From: an uncultured Kordiimonas sp.
GTDB taxonomy: Bacteria > Pseudomonadota > Alphaproteobacteria > Sphingomonadales > Kordiimonadaceae
Direction: 5' to 3'
Assembly: GCA_947503575.1 (NCBI GenBank)
Contig: CANNDZ010000002.1
Span: 496,001 to 560,000 of the forward strand
DNA: 64,000 bases
Position 1 is the first letter of the stretch. Every line of letters starts with the position of its first letter. This document shows, one piece after another, positions 45,195-53,953 of the stretch. The position numbers and the translations under genes were made by a program. The notes below the pieces were generated by a model. That model searched no databases. It saw only the letters and a program-made list of their open reading frames with translations, and was not told the origin of the DNA.

Positions 45195-48100
45195 TCAGGA
45201 ATTGCTCGATCTTGCAACTTCGCACCACCAAACACCGTCCCATTCCAAGGTGAGCCGGTCGTAAACAGAGGTCGCTATAAAATCTGAAGCAAGCCTCATA
45301 TTTCCTGTGGTGTTCCTGAAGGTTATCGGGCGAGAATTATTAGCTATAGACAGTATAATCGTGTCGCCCACAGATCCGCCATTAATGGTTTCCAAATCAT
45401 CAGCCAGGTCACCTTCCCCATCGATAATATGGCGTGATCTGGAAACAGTTATGGTGCCGGCTGCAACGGTTAACGCCGTTGGGGTGCCGTAATTGAGTTT
45501 CCCACCAATGTGAACGCCGCCCAGCGTGTACAAATCTCCCGTGTCGGCGGTCAGCGACATGAGACAGTGTTCTGAGTTGTTCTCCCAAATGAACCCTGTA
45601 TTTGCAGCTGAAATAACCCGGTCCCTAATATGAAAAGAGGCCCGACCATCCAAAGACGCACATGCAACCCCATCAGAGAGCGATTTCCCAGTACCAGAAG
45701 TGGCCATGTATGCGCCGTAAGCCGATGTGTCTGTATCCCAATAGAACAAGCCGTGGGTGCTACCGCCGTCTGTTTTGTTCATAAGACTGAACTTTGCGCC
45801 GCCATCAACGGTTAGTTTTCCAACGCCAACAACATCAGTGCCACCATAATTCCAAAAACCTCCGGCATCATCCCATTGAATCAGCACGGTCGAACCAGAC
45901 CTGACTATTATCTGATTACTATTTGTAAGGTGATCTGGGCCATACAGAAGCATACTAGCGCCCGCGTTTATCGCGTCGCCGCCTGAAATGGCAGTAAATC
46001 CAGTATTGTTAGTGCGCTTAAACACCCCGGAGGCAGAGGTAATATCGGATACATTATAGACTTGAGTAGCTTGGTAATCCCAACGGCTTGCACTGTTGTC
46101 CCAGACAAGACGATTAGACGTGCCGGAACGTAACCAGATATCATTGGCGTAGGTTCCTTCACTTTCTCCGTAAAGTATAATGTTACCACCAAGGCCGGTG
46201 TTAGTGCCTCCTGACAAATACATCGTGTTACTCGAGTTGCCTCGGGAAATGGAGCTAACACCGTTAACATTGTTATTGAGAAAGCTCCAAATTTCCCCAC
46301 TGTCGTCCCAATGCAAAATATTTGTGCTATCACTGCGTATATAAAGGTCATTTGAGTTGTCACCGGCATCTTCGCCGTACATAACAAAATTAAGACCTTT
46401 ACCCGCAGTATTACTGGCTGAGATATTCAGGTTATCGTTGATTTCTCCGCGAAGGATTTCGGAGACACCGGCTAATTTATTACCGCTTAGATTAGTGTCT
46501 CCACCAACGTTCAAAGCACCTGAAAAGGTAGCTGCGAATGTGGACATGTCCACAGTAAGGGCGTCAGAGCCTCCGAAGTTTGAATTGGAAAGTTTAAACA
46601 GTTGGGCACTTCTGTCCCAACCAACCATTGCTTTCGTTATGCCACTTTCTCTAAACCGTACAGCGCTATCGCTCGACCCAGTGTTATTGATTATAAGGTT
46701 CGTTTCGCCTGCGGAATATTCGATTATATTACTCAGCGTCGATCTTATCCGAGTATCATCGATATCTAACCTTAATGTGCCTGCTGGGGTTGTATCATTG
46801 GAGGCCGTGTAAAAATTTAACTTCGTAGCTGAATTAATCAGGGAAGACCCACCGCCCATTGAAAGCGTGTTATCTGTGCCATCCGAAGATGAAACTAAAA
46901 TCGCCATAGGCTCTTCCGCGTTAGTGTAATGCGGAGTGGCAACTCGGCCAACCTTTGTACTATTGTCTGTAAGGCCATAGCCTGTGGATGCGTCAGACCC
47001 AACAGCTAGTGTTACTACCTGACCACCCCTGACGACTAAGCCACCTGTGTTAATGACAGCAGCCCTGCCCAAAGACATGCGTTCAGAACCACCCACGGTC
47101 CACGACATTTTCGATGAGCCAACTAGATTATATGCGTCCAAGCTGAAGTTCAGGCCTGTGTCGCTAGCTTGTATAAAACACCGGTTATTAGTGGTTGTAT
47201 CCGTAAGCTGTAATAGCGGGGAAGAGCCGTGGCTCATAGATATGTTTCCGGCAGTAGTTATCGCGGCCGCAAACGTTGCCGAAAGGTCGGTACCAACCGT
47301 AAGCCAAGGCGTAGGTGTTCCGTCCAAGACTTGTCTAAACAACAGTTCTTCAAAGGCGTCTTGAATATCCCACCCATCGTCTATAGTGCGGCCAATAAGC
47401 AAGCGAGCGTAATTAGGGTCCCGTAAAAGAGCCAGTTGCTCGCCAGGACCTTGATTTATAGTAGCCCCGCCATCAACAGTGAGCGAGCCCTCAACCATGG
47501 CATCGGCCATTGCTCTGATATGGTTGTCGCCGTATACGCGCAAGGCGCCTGACCCAACGCCAAACGCCATAAAGTCGCTCGCCGATGCGCCGTCATGGGA
47601 CACAAAAATATTGAATAAATCATCAATATTGGCATCTTGGGTGCGGTCAAACCTTACCATGGTGGCTGTTGGTGACGTGACATTAACCATGGCTGTGCCC
47701 GTATCAACCGCGCCGCCAACCCCTATTTTACCCCTAAACTCAGCACTGCCATCGGTTTGCCCCCGTAGAAATTCAGTTGGTCCCGCTTGCAGCGAAAACG
47801 CATATCCCGTGGCGGATTTAACAATCGCCCGGCCCGTGTCCCACGTCAGTTCACCACCTATCGAGTCTGGGTTCCACACCAGCACACCACTATCAGTGGC
47901 AACAATGGAGCGATTGCCATTCGCCCTTTCAACGCTAAACGGGGCTTTTGCCGTAAGGCCTCCGTTTACGCTGAAATTTCCGCCTACCGTTCCGTTGCGA
48001 CTTGCATCAAAAGAAAGCGCTTCATTGCCGGCAGCATCACGAACAATCAATCCTGCTGCGGGGTAGCGAATTACGCCAGGCATGCTGTCCAAAGCATGTC

Positions 48101-48830
48101 GCAGGTAAAGCGTTGGGCTTGTTGCACCGTCAGACTGGTCAAACACAACCTGATGCTTGCCTGCATCAAGGCCGATATGCGCTTGCGCATTTGCAAACGC
48201 ATCCACACCTCCAGCAGTAATGGCACCCGAAGCATTTACCTCTCCAGCAACAGAGAGACGGAGGTTTTCCAAATCAAATGTTGCCAGGTCACCAACGCCG
48301 CCTGCTTGCAGAATATAATGCGTCGGCTGTTTCTGCCAGTGCGCCGGAATTGTACCCGGCATTGTGTCCTGCGCAACCATGGCGTCAAAAGGCGTCGCAC
48401 CGCCCTGCGCGACAACGGTATCGGTAAAAGTGCCACCCCCATCTTTCAGGCGCACGCCATCAATGATCACACCCGTTTCCGGTGTCAGCTCGCTGATACT
48501 ATCGGTTACCACATCGGGGTTGAGTAAAAGCTCGGCTGTTGCGGCACAAAACACCCTGGCATTGCCGGAGAGCGAAATCGGCGTGGGATCAGAAACATCG
48601 CGCACACCACCAACCAGCGTCTCGGTGACGGTGGCGCGCACAAGCGTGTCTGCCGCCGCCAGCGTGCCTGTTCCAATTTCATAATTGTCGCCGTCCTCAA
48701 TCACATAGGCAACGGTGTCGCCCACTGCGAACCCGTCCGCGAACGCCACATGCCCCGGCAATGCGCCAGAAAGCGTAAGGTCGCCGGTTCCGGTCGTCAG
48801 CGTGAATTCACGAACCCTGTTTGCGAGCAT
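45195..48830 (-). CDS. Giant phage tail fibre / spike-like protein
   Basis: 1211 residues from ATG at 48830 (AGGGA about 8 nt upstream). The N-terminus MLANRVREFTLTTGTGDLTL, then FAVGDTVAYVIEDGDNYEIG, is the attachment domain of many phage fibres. The middle carries repeated modules. Between about residues 810 and 1000 one module occurs three times: MYGEDAGDNSNDLYIRS..., LYGESEGTYANDIWLRS..., LYGPDHLTNSNQIIVRS..., each ending in W-D-D/N-(4-5)-F/W-W-x-(F/Y). The last 100 residues (TPTALTVAAGTITVSRSRH, DDLETINGGSVGDTIIL) are a widespread fibre C-terminal domain. Its place between capsid and connector genes is unusual. Confidence 0.83.
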   Translation of the reverse strand: MLANRVREFTLTTGTGDLTLSGALPGHVAFADGFAVGDTVAYVIEDGDNYEIGTGTLAAADTLVRATVTETLVGGVRDVSDPTPISLSGNARVFCAATAELLLNPDVVTDSISELTPETGVIIDGVRLKDGGGTFTDTVVAQGGATPFDAMVAQDTMPGTIPAHWQKQPTHYILQAGGVGDLATFDLENLRLSVAGEVNASGAITAGGVDAFANAQAHIGLDAGKHQVVFDQSDGATSPTLYLRHALDSMPGVIRYPAAGLIVRDAAGNEALSFDASRNGTVGGNFSVNGGLTAKAPFSVERANGNRSIVATDSGVLVWNPDSIGGELTWDTGRAIVKSATGYAFSLQAGPTEFLRGQTDGSAEFRGKIGVGGAVDTGTAMVNVTSPTATMVRFDRTQDANIDDLFNIFVSHDGASASDFMAFGVGSGALRVYGDNHIRAMADAMVEGSLTVDGGATINQGPGEQLALLRDPNYARLLIGRTIDDGWDIQDAFEELLFRQVLDGTPTPWLTVGTDLSATFAAAITTAGNISMSHGSSPLLQLTDTTTNNRCFIQASDTGLNFSLDAYNLVGSSKMSWTVGGSERMSLGRAAVINTGGLVVRGGQVVTLAVGSDASTGYGLTDNSTKVGRVATPHYTNAEEPMAILVSSSDGTDNTLSMGGGSSLINSATKLNFYTASNDTTPAGTLRLDIDDTRIRSTLSNIIEYSAGETNLIINNTGSSDSAVRFRESGITKAMVGWDRSAQLFKLSNSNFGGSDALTVDMSTFAATFSGALNVGGDTNLSGNKLAGVSEILRGEINDNLNISASNTAGKGLNFVMYGEDAGDNSNDLYIRSDSTNILHWDDSGEIWSFLNNNVNGVSSISRGNSSNTMYLSGGTNTGLGGNIILYGESEGTYANDIWLRSGTSNRLVWDNSASRWDYQATQVYNVSDITSASGVFKRTNNTGFTAISGGDAINAGASMLLYGPDHLTNSNQIIVRSGSTVLIQWDDAGGFWNYGGTDVVGVGKLTVDGGAKFSLMNKTDGGSTHGLFYWDTDTSAYGAYMATSGTGKSLSDGVACASLDGRASFHIRDRVISAANTGFIWENNSEHCLMSLTADTGDLYTLGGVHIGGKLNYGTPTALTVAAGTITVSRSRHIIDGEGDLADDLETINGGSVGDTIILSIANNSRPITFRNTTGNMRLASDFIATSVYDRLTLEWDGVWWCEVARSSNS

Positions 48831-48860
48831 GATAAAGTCCCTTGGTTGGGTTGAGGACAT

Positions 48861-48885
48861 AAAAAAAGCGGGGCGCACCCCGCTT
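48861..48885 (-). terminator. Intrinsic terminator after the capsid gene
   Basis: On the minus strand AAGCGGGG, a 4-nt loop and CCCCGCTT form an 8-bp perfect stem followed by TTTTTTT. It stands between the capsid stop and the fibre start, so fibre expression needs read-through or antitermination. Confidence 0.9.
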
Positions 48886-48915
48886 AAACTTCATTGTTGA
48901 TAGTTAGCGAACCAT

Positions 48916-50004
48916 CTAGGCTGCAAACTCCAGTAGCTTGATCGCATCTGCGTTTACAACCGCACCACCTATGCGTTTGGTCGCGTAGAACAATACATTG
49001 GGCTTGTCGGTGTAAGGGTCCCGCAGAACCCGCGTACCCATGCGTTCCACAATTGTATAACCGCGCTCAAAGTTGCCGAACGCAATCGACAGCGAGTCCG
49101 CTGCAACATCGGGCATATCCTCGGCTTCCACCACCGGATAACCAAGCAACATATCAGGCTGGCCTTCAATGAGACCCGGTCGCCAGATAAAGTTGCCGTC
49201 TGCATCTTTCATCTTGCGAATGTCCGCCAGCGTTGCACTGTTCATCACAAACTTTGCCCCCTGCCGGTAGCGCGGTCCCAGAGCATGCACAAGGTCCACC
49301 AGAATGTCGGACGGGTCCGCCGCCGGAAATCCGCCAGAAACACCCGTTTTTATCTTGCCAACACCCGTTTCGGTCAAAAAGCCTTTTGGCTTGTTCACAC
49401 CGTCGCCGCCAATAACGGCAGCACCTTCCTGCACGGCAAATTCTTCGGCCACTTCTTCGGTCAGCCAGGCCTCGGCGTCAAACTGCATGTCATCCAGGGC
49501 GCGCTGGGTCGCCGCTGCATTGGCGTAAATCTCGCCCGGTGTGATAGCTACTTCGGTCAGCGAAGGCGTCGCGGTCTCGGTGCGGGCATCCGCTTCCCCA
49601 ACCCAGCCAGAGACCGTACCGCCCGTGTTGACCAGCCGTTTGTAGTTGGATGTTTCAATCGTTTTAACCTTGCAGATGGAGCGCATCGGAGACAGGTCGC
49701 GCAACTGCTTTTCAATCTCGGTATCGATCACGGTTGGCACAGCGTGTCCGCCGTCACCACCCGCCGCCGTTGACAGGCCCTTGGCCTCCAGGTCTTTCAG
49801 CAGGCTGTCATCGCCTTTGGTGATAAAGCCATCCAGGAACGCATGCTTGTGCTCAAACGCATCAGCCTCGAACACATCGCCCGACCCGCCGGGGCGTGCC
49901 ATTTTGGTTTCCATCGCATCCAGCCTGTCTTTCAGGCTCAGGATGCCGGTTTCTGCCGCGTCGGTGTAATCATCAATTGCAGCCTTGAGGTCTGTCATTT
50001 CCAT
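48916..50004 (-). CDS. HK97-fold major capsid protein
   Basis: 362 residues. Residues 1-80 are a helical scaffold-like (delta) region (LKAAIDDYTDAAETGILSLKDRLDAMETKM in part), then the capsid domain: LSPMRSICKVKTIETSNYKRLVNTGG, LDDMQFDAEAWLTEEVAEEF, GDGVNKPKGFLT and a C-terminal GDFxRGY-like FGNFERGYTIVER. The preceding gene set includes the protease that should remove the delta region. Insulated by terminators on both sides. AGGA about 9 nt upstream. Confidence 0.94.
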   Translation of the reverse strand: MEMTDLKAAIDDYTDAAETGILSLKDRLDAMETKMARPGGSGDVFEADAFEHKHAFLDGFITKGDDSLLKDLEAKGLSTAAGGDGGHAVPTVIDTEIEKQLRDLSPMRSICKVKTIETSNYKRLVNTGGTVSGWVGEADARTETATPSLTEVAITPGEIYANAAATQRALDDMQFDAEAWLTEEVAEEFAVQEGAAVIGGDGVNKPKGFLTETGVGKIKTGVSGGFPAADPSDILVDLVHALGPRYRQGAKFVMNSATLADIRKMKDADGNFIWRPGLIEGQPDMLLGYPVVEAEDMPDVAADSLSIAFGNFERGYTIVERMGTRVLRDPYTDKPNVLFYATKRIGGAVVNADAIKLLEFAA

Positions 50005-50034
50005 GACATTTGTCCTTTCTGTTTATGGTGAAGT

Positions 50035-50050
50035 GCTGGCAAAAGCCAGC
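50035..50050 (-). promoter_or_regulatory. Hairpin in the capsid mRNA leader
   Basis: GCTGGC, a TTTT loop and GCCAGC form a perfect 6-bp stem about 30 nt before the capsid ATG. It could stabilise the transcript or influence translation. Confidence 0.45.
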
Positions 50051-50138
50051 GGGTCAAAAGGCCAAATGCCTGCGTCGCGCAGACGAGTTGAGCCACAAAG
50101 GCACCTTGCCTCGGCCTCCCGCCGGTTAGATGCCCAAT

Positions 50139-50171
50139 AAAAAAACCCGGTCCTTATTGCCAGGACCAGGT
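50139..50171 (-). terminator. Intrinsic terminator between cargo gene and capsid
   Basis: On the minus strand ACCTGGTCCT and AGGACCGGGT pair over 10 bp (one G-U), with a 7-nt loop and a following TTTTTTT. It ends the transcript of the secreted 103-residue gene just before the capsid gene. Confidence 0.9.
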
Positions 50172-50210
50172 CTCACATCGAATTGTCAGTTTTTCAGCCC
50201 AAACGACTAA

Positions 50211-50522
50211 TCAGGTGCATTGGGTAGATGCTGACACTTCCTTTACAGCCACTCTGCCCGCGTGCCTGATGGATTCCTCGGCTAATGTTTTGCCTTCTCT
50301 CAATCTTGAACCCCCGGGCCGCGTCAAGTGGAACTTACGGATATTCAGGCCAAACTCACTCGCAAGAAGGCGCTTTAGTTCGCAGACAGACAAGGTGTCC
50401 ATGTCCAAACCATTAATGCGTTCCCTGTTGTCATTATAGTTGACATACACATAATCATTGTTGGCAAATGCCGGGCCTGCCACAACCCCAAACGCCAGTA
50501 ACGCGACAATCAATCGTTTCAT
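50211..50522 (-). CDS. Secreted ubiquitin-like (beta-grasp) small protein, probable cargo gene
   Basis: 103 residues from ATG at 50522, preceded by GGAGG at 9 nt. Signal peptide MKRLIVALLAFGVVAGPAFA. The mature 83 residues follow the order of ubiquitin: DTLSVCELKRLLASEFGLN (helix), KFHLTRPGGSRLREGKTLAE (compare the family turn E-D-G-R-T-L-S-D), then VAVKEV. No C-terminal GG. It sits between the prohead protease and capsid genes with its own terminator, so I infer a moron. The fold is inferred from pattern only. Confidence 0.6.
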   Translation of the reverse strand: MKRLIVALLAFGVVAGPAFANNDYVYVNYNDNRERINGLDMDTLSVCELKRLLASEFGLNIRKFHLTRPGGSRLREGKTLAEESIRHAGRVAVKEVSASTQCT

Positions 50523-50665
50523 GTACCGTTCCCTCCGCTGTGTTTGTGTCATTCACATACTATAGCGGCGAAAATGAATTGTAAATGAACGTCACCTTGG
50601 TTTAGTATTCGGTTTGTTCTTTTTCTGTTCCGATTTTAGCTATGAACAAAAATGGGATAGGTCCG

Positions 50666-51385
50666 ATGAAAAAATACATTATCGGCGCAGTTGTTGGTTT
50701 TTTCTCGCTGCCTCTGGTTCTAGCGATAGCCCTTTTTGCCTACGCTGGCATCCAACCGTTTTACGCACTCTATTATTCCTCCACCGCTGAATCCCTGCCC
50801 AAGGAATTAGAAGCCTATCGCGAAGGTGCTTATTCTTATTTCACGGACTATGAACTGGAGGCTCCCTTTCTGGACGAGGATAGCGAGACCACCCACTCGC
50901 GAGACCTTTTCATCTTTCGGGAAGAACCCGTTATCGAACTTTACAAAGGTGACTATGACAGTGTTTGCATTCAGTCTTTTGACAACAGCACGTTCAATGT
51001 GGCGCTCGTTCTTTCACCCGATGCCAGGGAAATACTTCAAAACAGTTTTGCCCAAAGGGGCGAACCCTTTGACGACACCTTCGCAGCTGGTGGATACCGA
51101 AAGCGGTATTTTGTAGAAGCCGGAGGCTCTCGCATCACTTGGTTCTGGGTATCTGGCCGCGGTGCTGATGCCTATCGGGATGCGGTAGCAGTAGCCCCAG
51201 AAGATCCGGACTTCATTCTTTCCGTCCCTTTGGGCCAGCTTTACAATTTCCAATTTTACCTGATCAATGGCATGACCGACGCACCCCTGAAAGGATGCAC
51301 ACCGGATGTTGTGCCCGAACTCCTGCCAGCCTGGAACACATTAGTAATCCCTTTCTGGGACGACTCATTGTCGAAGCGTCAATAG
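50666..51385 (+). CDS. Membrane-anchored hypothetical protein, probable cargo gene
   Basis: 239 residues from ATG at 50666 (an ATG at 50642 lacks a ribosome site). One N-terminal membrane segment (IIGAVVGFFSLPLVLAIALFAYAGI), then a periplasmic acidic domain with cysteines near VCIQSFD and GCTPDVV. It runs against the structural genes, between protease and capsid. No family recognised. The orientation and place suggest a lysogenic conversion gene. Confidence 0.6.
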   Translation: MKKYIIGAVVGFFSLPLVLAIALFAYAGIQPFYALYYSSTAESLPKELEAYREGAYSYFTDYELEAPFLDEDSETTHSRDLFIFREEPVIELYKGDYDSVCIQSFDNSTFNVALVLSPDAREILQNSFAQRGEPFDDTFAAGGYRKRYFVEAGGSRITWFWVSGRGADAYRDAVAVAPEDPDFILSVPLGQLYNFQFYLINGMTDAPLKGCTPDVVPELLPAWNTLVIPFWDDSLSKRQ

Positions 51386-51439
51386 GCTCGGGCGGACCAC
51401 TAAAAATAGTAGATCACTCAATGTCGCCAACGCTGAGCC

Positions 51440-52720
51440 TCAACGCGTTGTTGTTATCCTGAAAGGCACTTCGCGACCGATTGTCCCCTCCTGATTGATT
51501 AGCACGCGGCTCTGAAACCGTTTTCTTTCAATTGTCCCCCAAGGTGCTAAACCGCTACTCAGAATAGAATTCACGCGGCTCACGGCTCTTTCAAAACGGA
51601 CGAGAGCACTTTCGTCGGATGAATCACCTCCCTCGCTTCGCAACCAGGCTTCAACGTCTGCTTTTGTACCGATCTCAAGGCTGCGGGAGGATTTGGTAAG
51701 GCTTAGGTCAACAAATTGACGCTCTGGTCCATTCCTGGTCCATGCCCAGTAATTCACGGTGCAGTTGAAATCATAGAAGCTGCCAGTGGGTGCCTGCACA
51801 GTAACTCGCGGATTTGACCGTAATGCTGTTGATATAGGCAGCTTGAATTTTTTGGTTTCACCCGTGTGAAGGTAAATCGGCATGGTCGTTCCGCGAACGG
51901 CTCGATAAGCACCCGCTATCCGGTCAGCAAGCTCCGATACAGATGCGTTACTAGACAACGAAGCCCCGCGCGGCCCTCGGCTCCCCAAACTCCTGAGAAA
52001 GCTCAACAACCCAGACCTTTTAGCCTCAAGGTCATGAAGTATTTCCTGCTGCAACTCAATCTGTTCACGTGGAGTAGCCTCAATCAGACCAGCACTTCCC
52101 CGAAACCCCTTTGCCGTAATCGCTTTGGCGCGGGTGCGGGAAAAACCGGCGTCCCTGAGCAGGCGCTCAAAGTCGCGCGGGGTTTCAATATCATCAACAG
52201 GTCGGATCACGGCATTACCCTTCATGGTTTGGGCGGTTTTAACTTGTTTCACGGCGCTCACGCGCGCCAGCTCGTTGGCGGGGAAGGTCACCAAAGACAC
52301 TTCCATCAGCTCCGCGCGCTTAATGGTGCGGGTGCCCGTCGCGCGGTTGCGCAGTGCCTCTTTGGTTACAAAACCAATCGACAGGCCATTAAGGGCACCC
52401 AGTTTCAACAGGTCATAGGCTTCCGCGCCCCGGCCCGTCATGGACAGACGACCTTTCACATACAGGCCTTTTGCGTCCTCGCGCACCACGTCAAACCGGC
52501 CAATGGGCTCTTTGGCGTTATGCTGCCACAAAAGCGCGGGCATGCGCTCCTTGAGGCTGGCGGCAAATGCGCCGCGCTCCACCACATCGCCGTCCCGGTC
52601 GGTGTTGCCAAACACGGCACCGTAGCCTTCAAACGTGCCGGGCGCGCCGTCGGCTTTCACCTCCAGCGGCAAATCAATGATGGTGCGGTCCGCGCTGTCC
52701 ATCTCAAGGCGGTCATGCAT
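51440..52720 (-). CDS. HK97-type prohead protease with a long C-terminal extension
   Basis: 426 residues from ATG at 52720 (AGGA 8 nt upstream). The S78 protease domain spans about 10-165: TFEGYGAVFGNTDRDGDVV, LLWQHNAKEPIGR (His67), NGLSIGF (Ser114) and MEVSLVTFPANELA. A linker FERLLRDAGFSRTRAKAITAKGF (in part), common in alphaproteobacterial phages, comes at 180-205, where the family usually ends soon after. Here about 190 further residues follow, beta-rich then helical (TKSSRSLEIGTKADVEAWLR, SALVRFERAVSRVNSIL), not recognised. The protease matures the capsid; the extension is unexplained. Confidence 0.87.
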   Translation of the reverse strand: MHDRLEMDSADRTIIDLPLEVKADGAPGTFEGYGAVFGNTDRDGDVVERGAFAASLKERMPALLWQHNAKEPIGRFDVVREDAKGLYVKGRLSMTGRGAEAYDLLKLGALNGLSIGFVTKEALRNRATGTRTIKRAELMEVSLVTFPANELARVSAVKQVKTAQTMKGNAVIRPVDDIETPRDFERLLRDAGFSRTRAKAITAKGFRGSAGLIEATPREQIELQQEILHDLEAKRSGLLSFLRSLGSRGPRGASLSSNASVSELADRIAGAYRAVRGTTMPIYLHTGETKKFKLPISTALRSNPRVTVQAPTGSFYDFNCTVNYWAWTRNGPERQFVDLSLTKSSRSLEIGTKADVEAWLRSEGGDSSDESALVRFERAVSRVNSILSSGLAPWGTIERKRFQSRVLINQEGTIGREVPFRITTTR

Positions 52721-52744
52721 GGGCATTGTCCTTAAATAATTGTG

Positions 52745-53953
52745 CTAAGAGCCGGGTTTCCCGAACCCGAGGGCGGTGCGTTTTTCATCGTCCGACAGGA
52801 AGCCCGCATTCGCGATGCGGTTAAAGCGTTCGGCGCGTTTGTGCGCCAGCGCCGGCACATCATCCAGATCCAGCGCCAGCTTTAAGGGCTCATTGCCCTT
52901 TGCAGACGTTTGCAAGCCCTGCCCCGATGCCCTGTCAAAATCCGGCACCAGCCAATTGGTCAACTCCTGCGCAATGTCTTTTGCGAGCGGAATAACCGTA
53001 TCTTCCCACAAGCTTTGGCGTGCTTCGGCATAGTTTGCGTAGGTCTGTGCGTCCGGCACTCCCATCATCTGGGGCGGCACGCCAAACGCCAGCGCGATTT
53101 CCCGCGCGGTCATGTTTTTGGCGGCGGCCCAGTCCATATCCTTGGGGCTCATGCCCATCTCTGACCACTTTAGCCCGCCTTCCAGCAACAGCGGCCTGCC
53201 TGCGTTCAAGGCCCCGGTGTATTGGGTTTCGATCTGTTCTTTCAGTTTTGCAAACTGCGCGTCCGTCAGGGGCGCATCCGCATCTTCCTGGTACAAAACA
53301 CCAGAGGGCGTACCCCCGTTTTGAATAAGCGCCAGGTTCCAGCGGCTACCGTCATTATGGGCGTCCACGGCCATCGCCGCTGCCTCCAGCGGGGCCATGC
53401 CGTACCAATCGCTAAGCGGATTAAAGCTTTTCAGATGCAGCACGCTCGCGGCCTCAAACTTTTGCTTTTTGCCCGCTACCTGTTGCTCAAACCCGGCGGG
53501 CAGGCCGTCCGCCCCTTCAATCACCTGCATGGTGTCGGGGCGCATCAGCCACAGCTCTTTCGGCGGCCCCACATCGGGGCCAACCTTCAGGGCATAGGCA
53601 TTGCCCGCAATCATATAATAGCCGGTCAGGTTATAGAGGAAGTTTTCCCCCTTCAGGCGCGGATTGGGTTTGCCCAGTAACGCCAGCAACGGGTGGTCAT
53701 CCAGCCGCTCGTTGCCGCGCGTCACCACAATTGGAATGCTGGCAACTGCTTTGGCAACCAGGTTAATCGCCCGGTAAGCGATAACATTCTGGCGGTACCC
53801 TTCGTCAGCCAGCCGGTCATACCGGCGCGGCGTCGCCACCGCGTTGCCGGGGCCAACGCGCGCAAACACCGGACGGTGGGCTTGTTTGGTCGAAACCGCT
53901 TCAGGCCCCGCTGCTTCCGCTCGTCCGCCAAAAAGTCTGCTCCATAGCGCCAT
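52745..53953 (-). CDS. Phage portal protein (HK97 family)
   Basis: 402 residues from ATG at 53953, whose A is shared with the terL stop. GNAVATPRRYDRLADEGYRQNVIAYRAINLVAKAVASIPI (in part), the LKGENFLYNLTGYYMIAGNAY stretch and MMGVPDAQTYANYAEARQSLWEDTVIP are typical. It forms the dodecameric ring at the capsid vertex through which DNA is packaged. Confidence 0.93.
   Translation of the reverse strand: MALWSRLFGGRAEAAGPEAVSTKQAHRPVFARVGPGNAVATPRRYDRLADEGYRQNVIAYRAINLVAKAVASIPIVVTRGNERLDDHPLLALLGKPNPRLKGENFLYNLTGYYMIAGNAYALKVGPDVGPPKELWLMRPDTMQVIEGADGLPAGFEQQVAGKKQKFEAASVLHLKSFNPLSDWYGMAPLEAAAMAVDAHNDGSRWNLALIQNGGTPSGVLYQEDADAPLTDAQFAKLKEQIETQYTGALNAGRPLLLEGGLKWSEMGMSPKDMDWAAAKNMTAREIALAFGVPPQMMGVPDAQTYANYAEARQSLWEDTVIPLAKDIAQELTNWLVPDFDRASGQGLQTSAKGNEPLKLALDLDDVPALAHKRAERFNRIANAGFLSDDEKRTALGFGKPGS

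Noticed and set aside
47787-48527. 246-codon plus-strand open frame opposite the tail fibre
   Set aside because: It lies wholly antisense to the fibre gene, has no ribosome site and its protein (rich in Arg, His and Cys) looks like a reverse-strand shadow.
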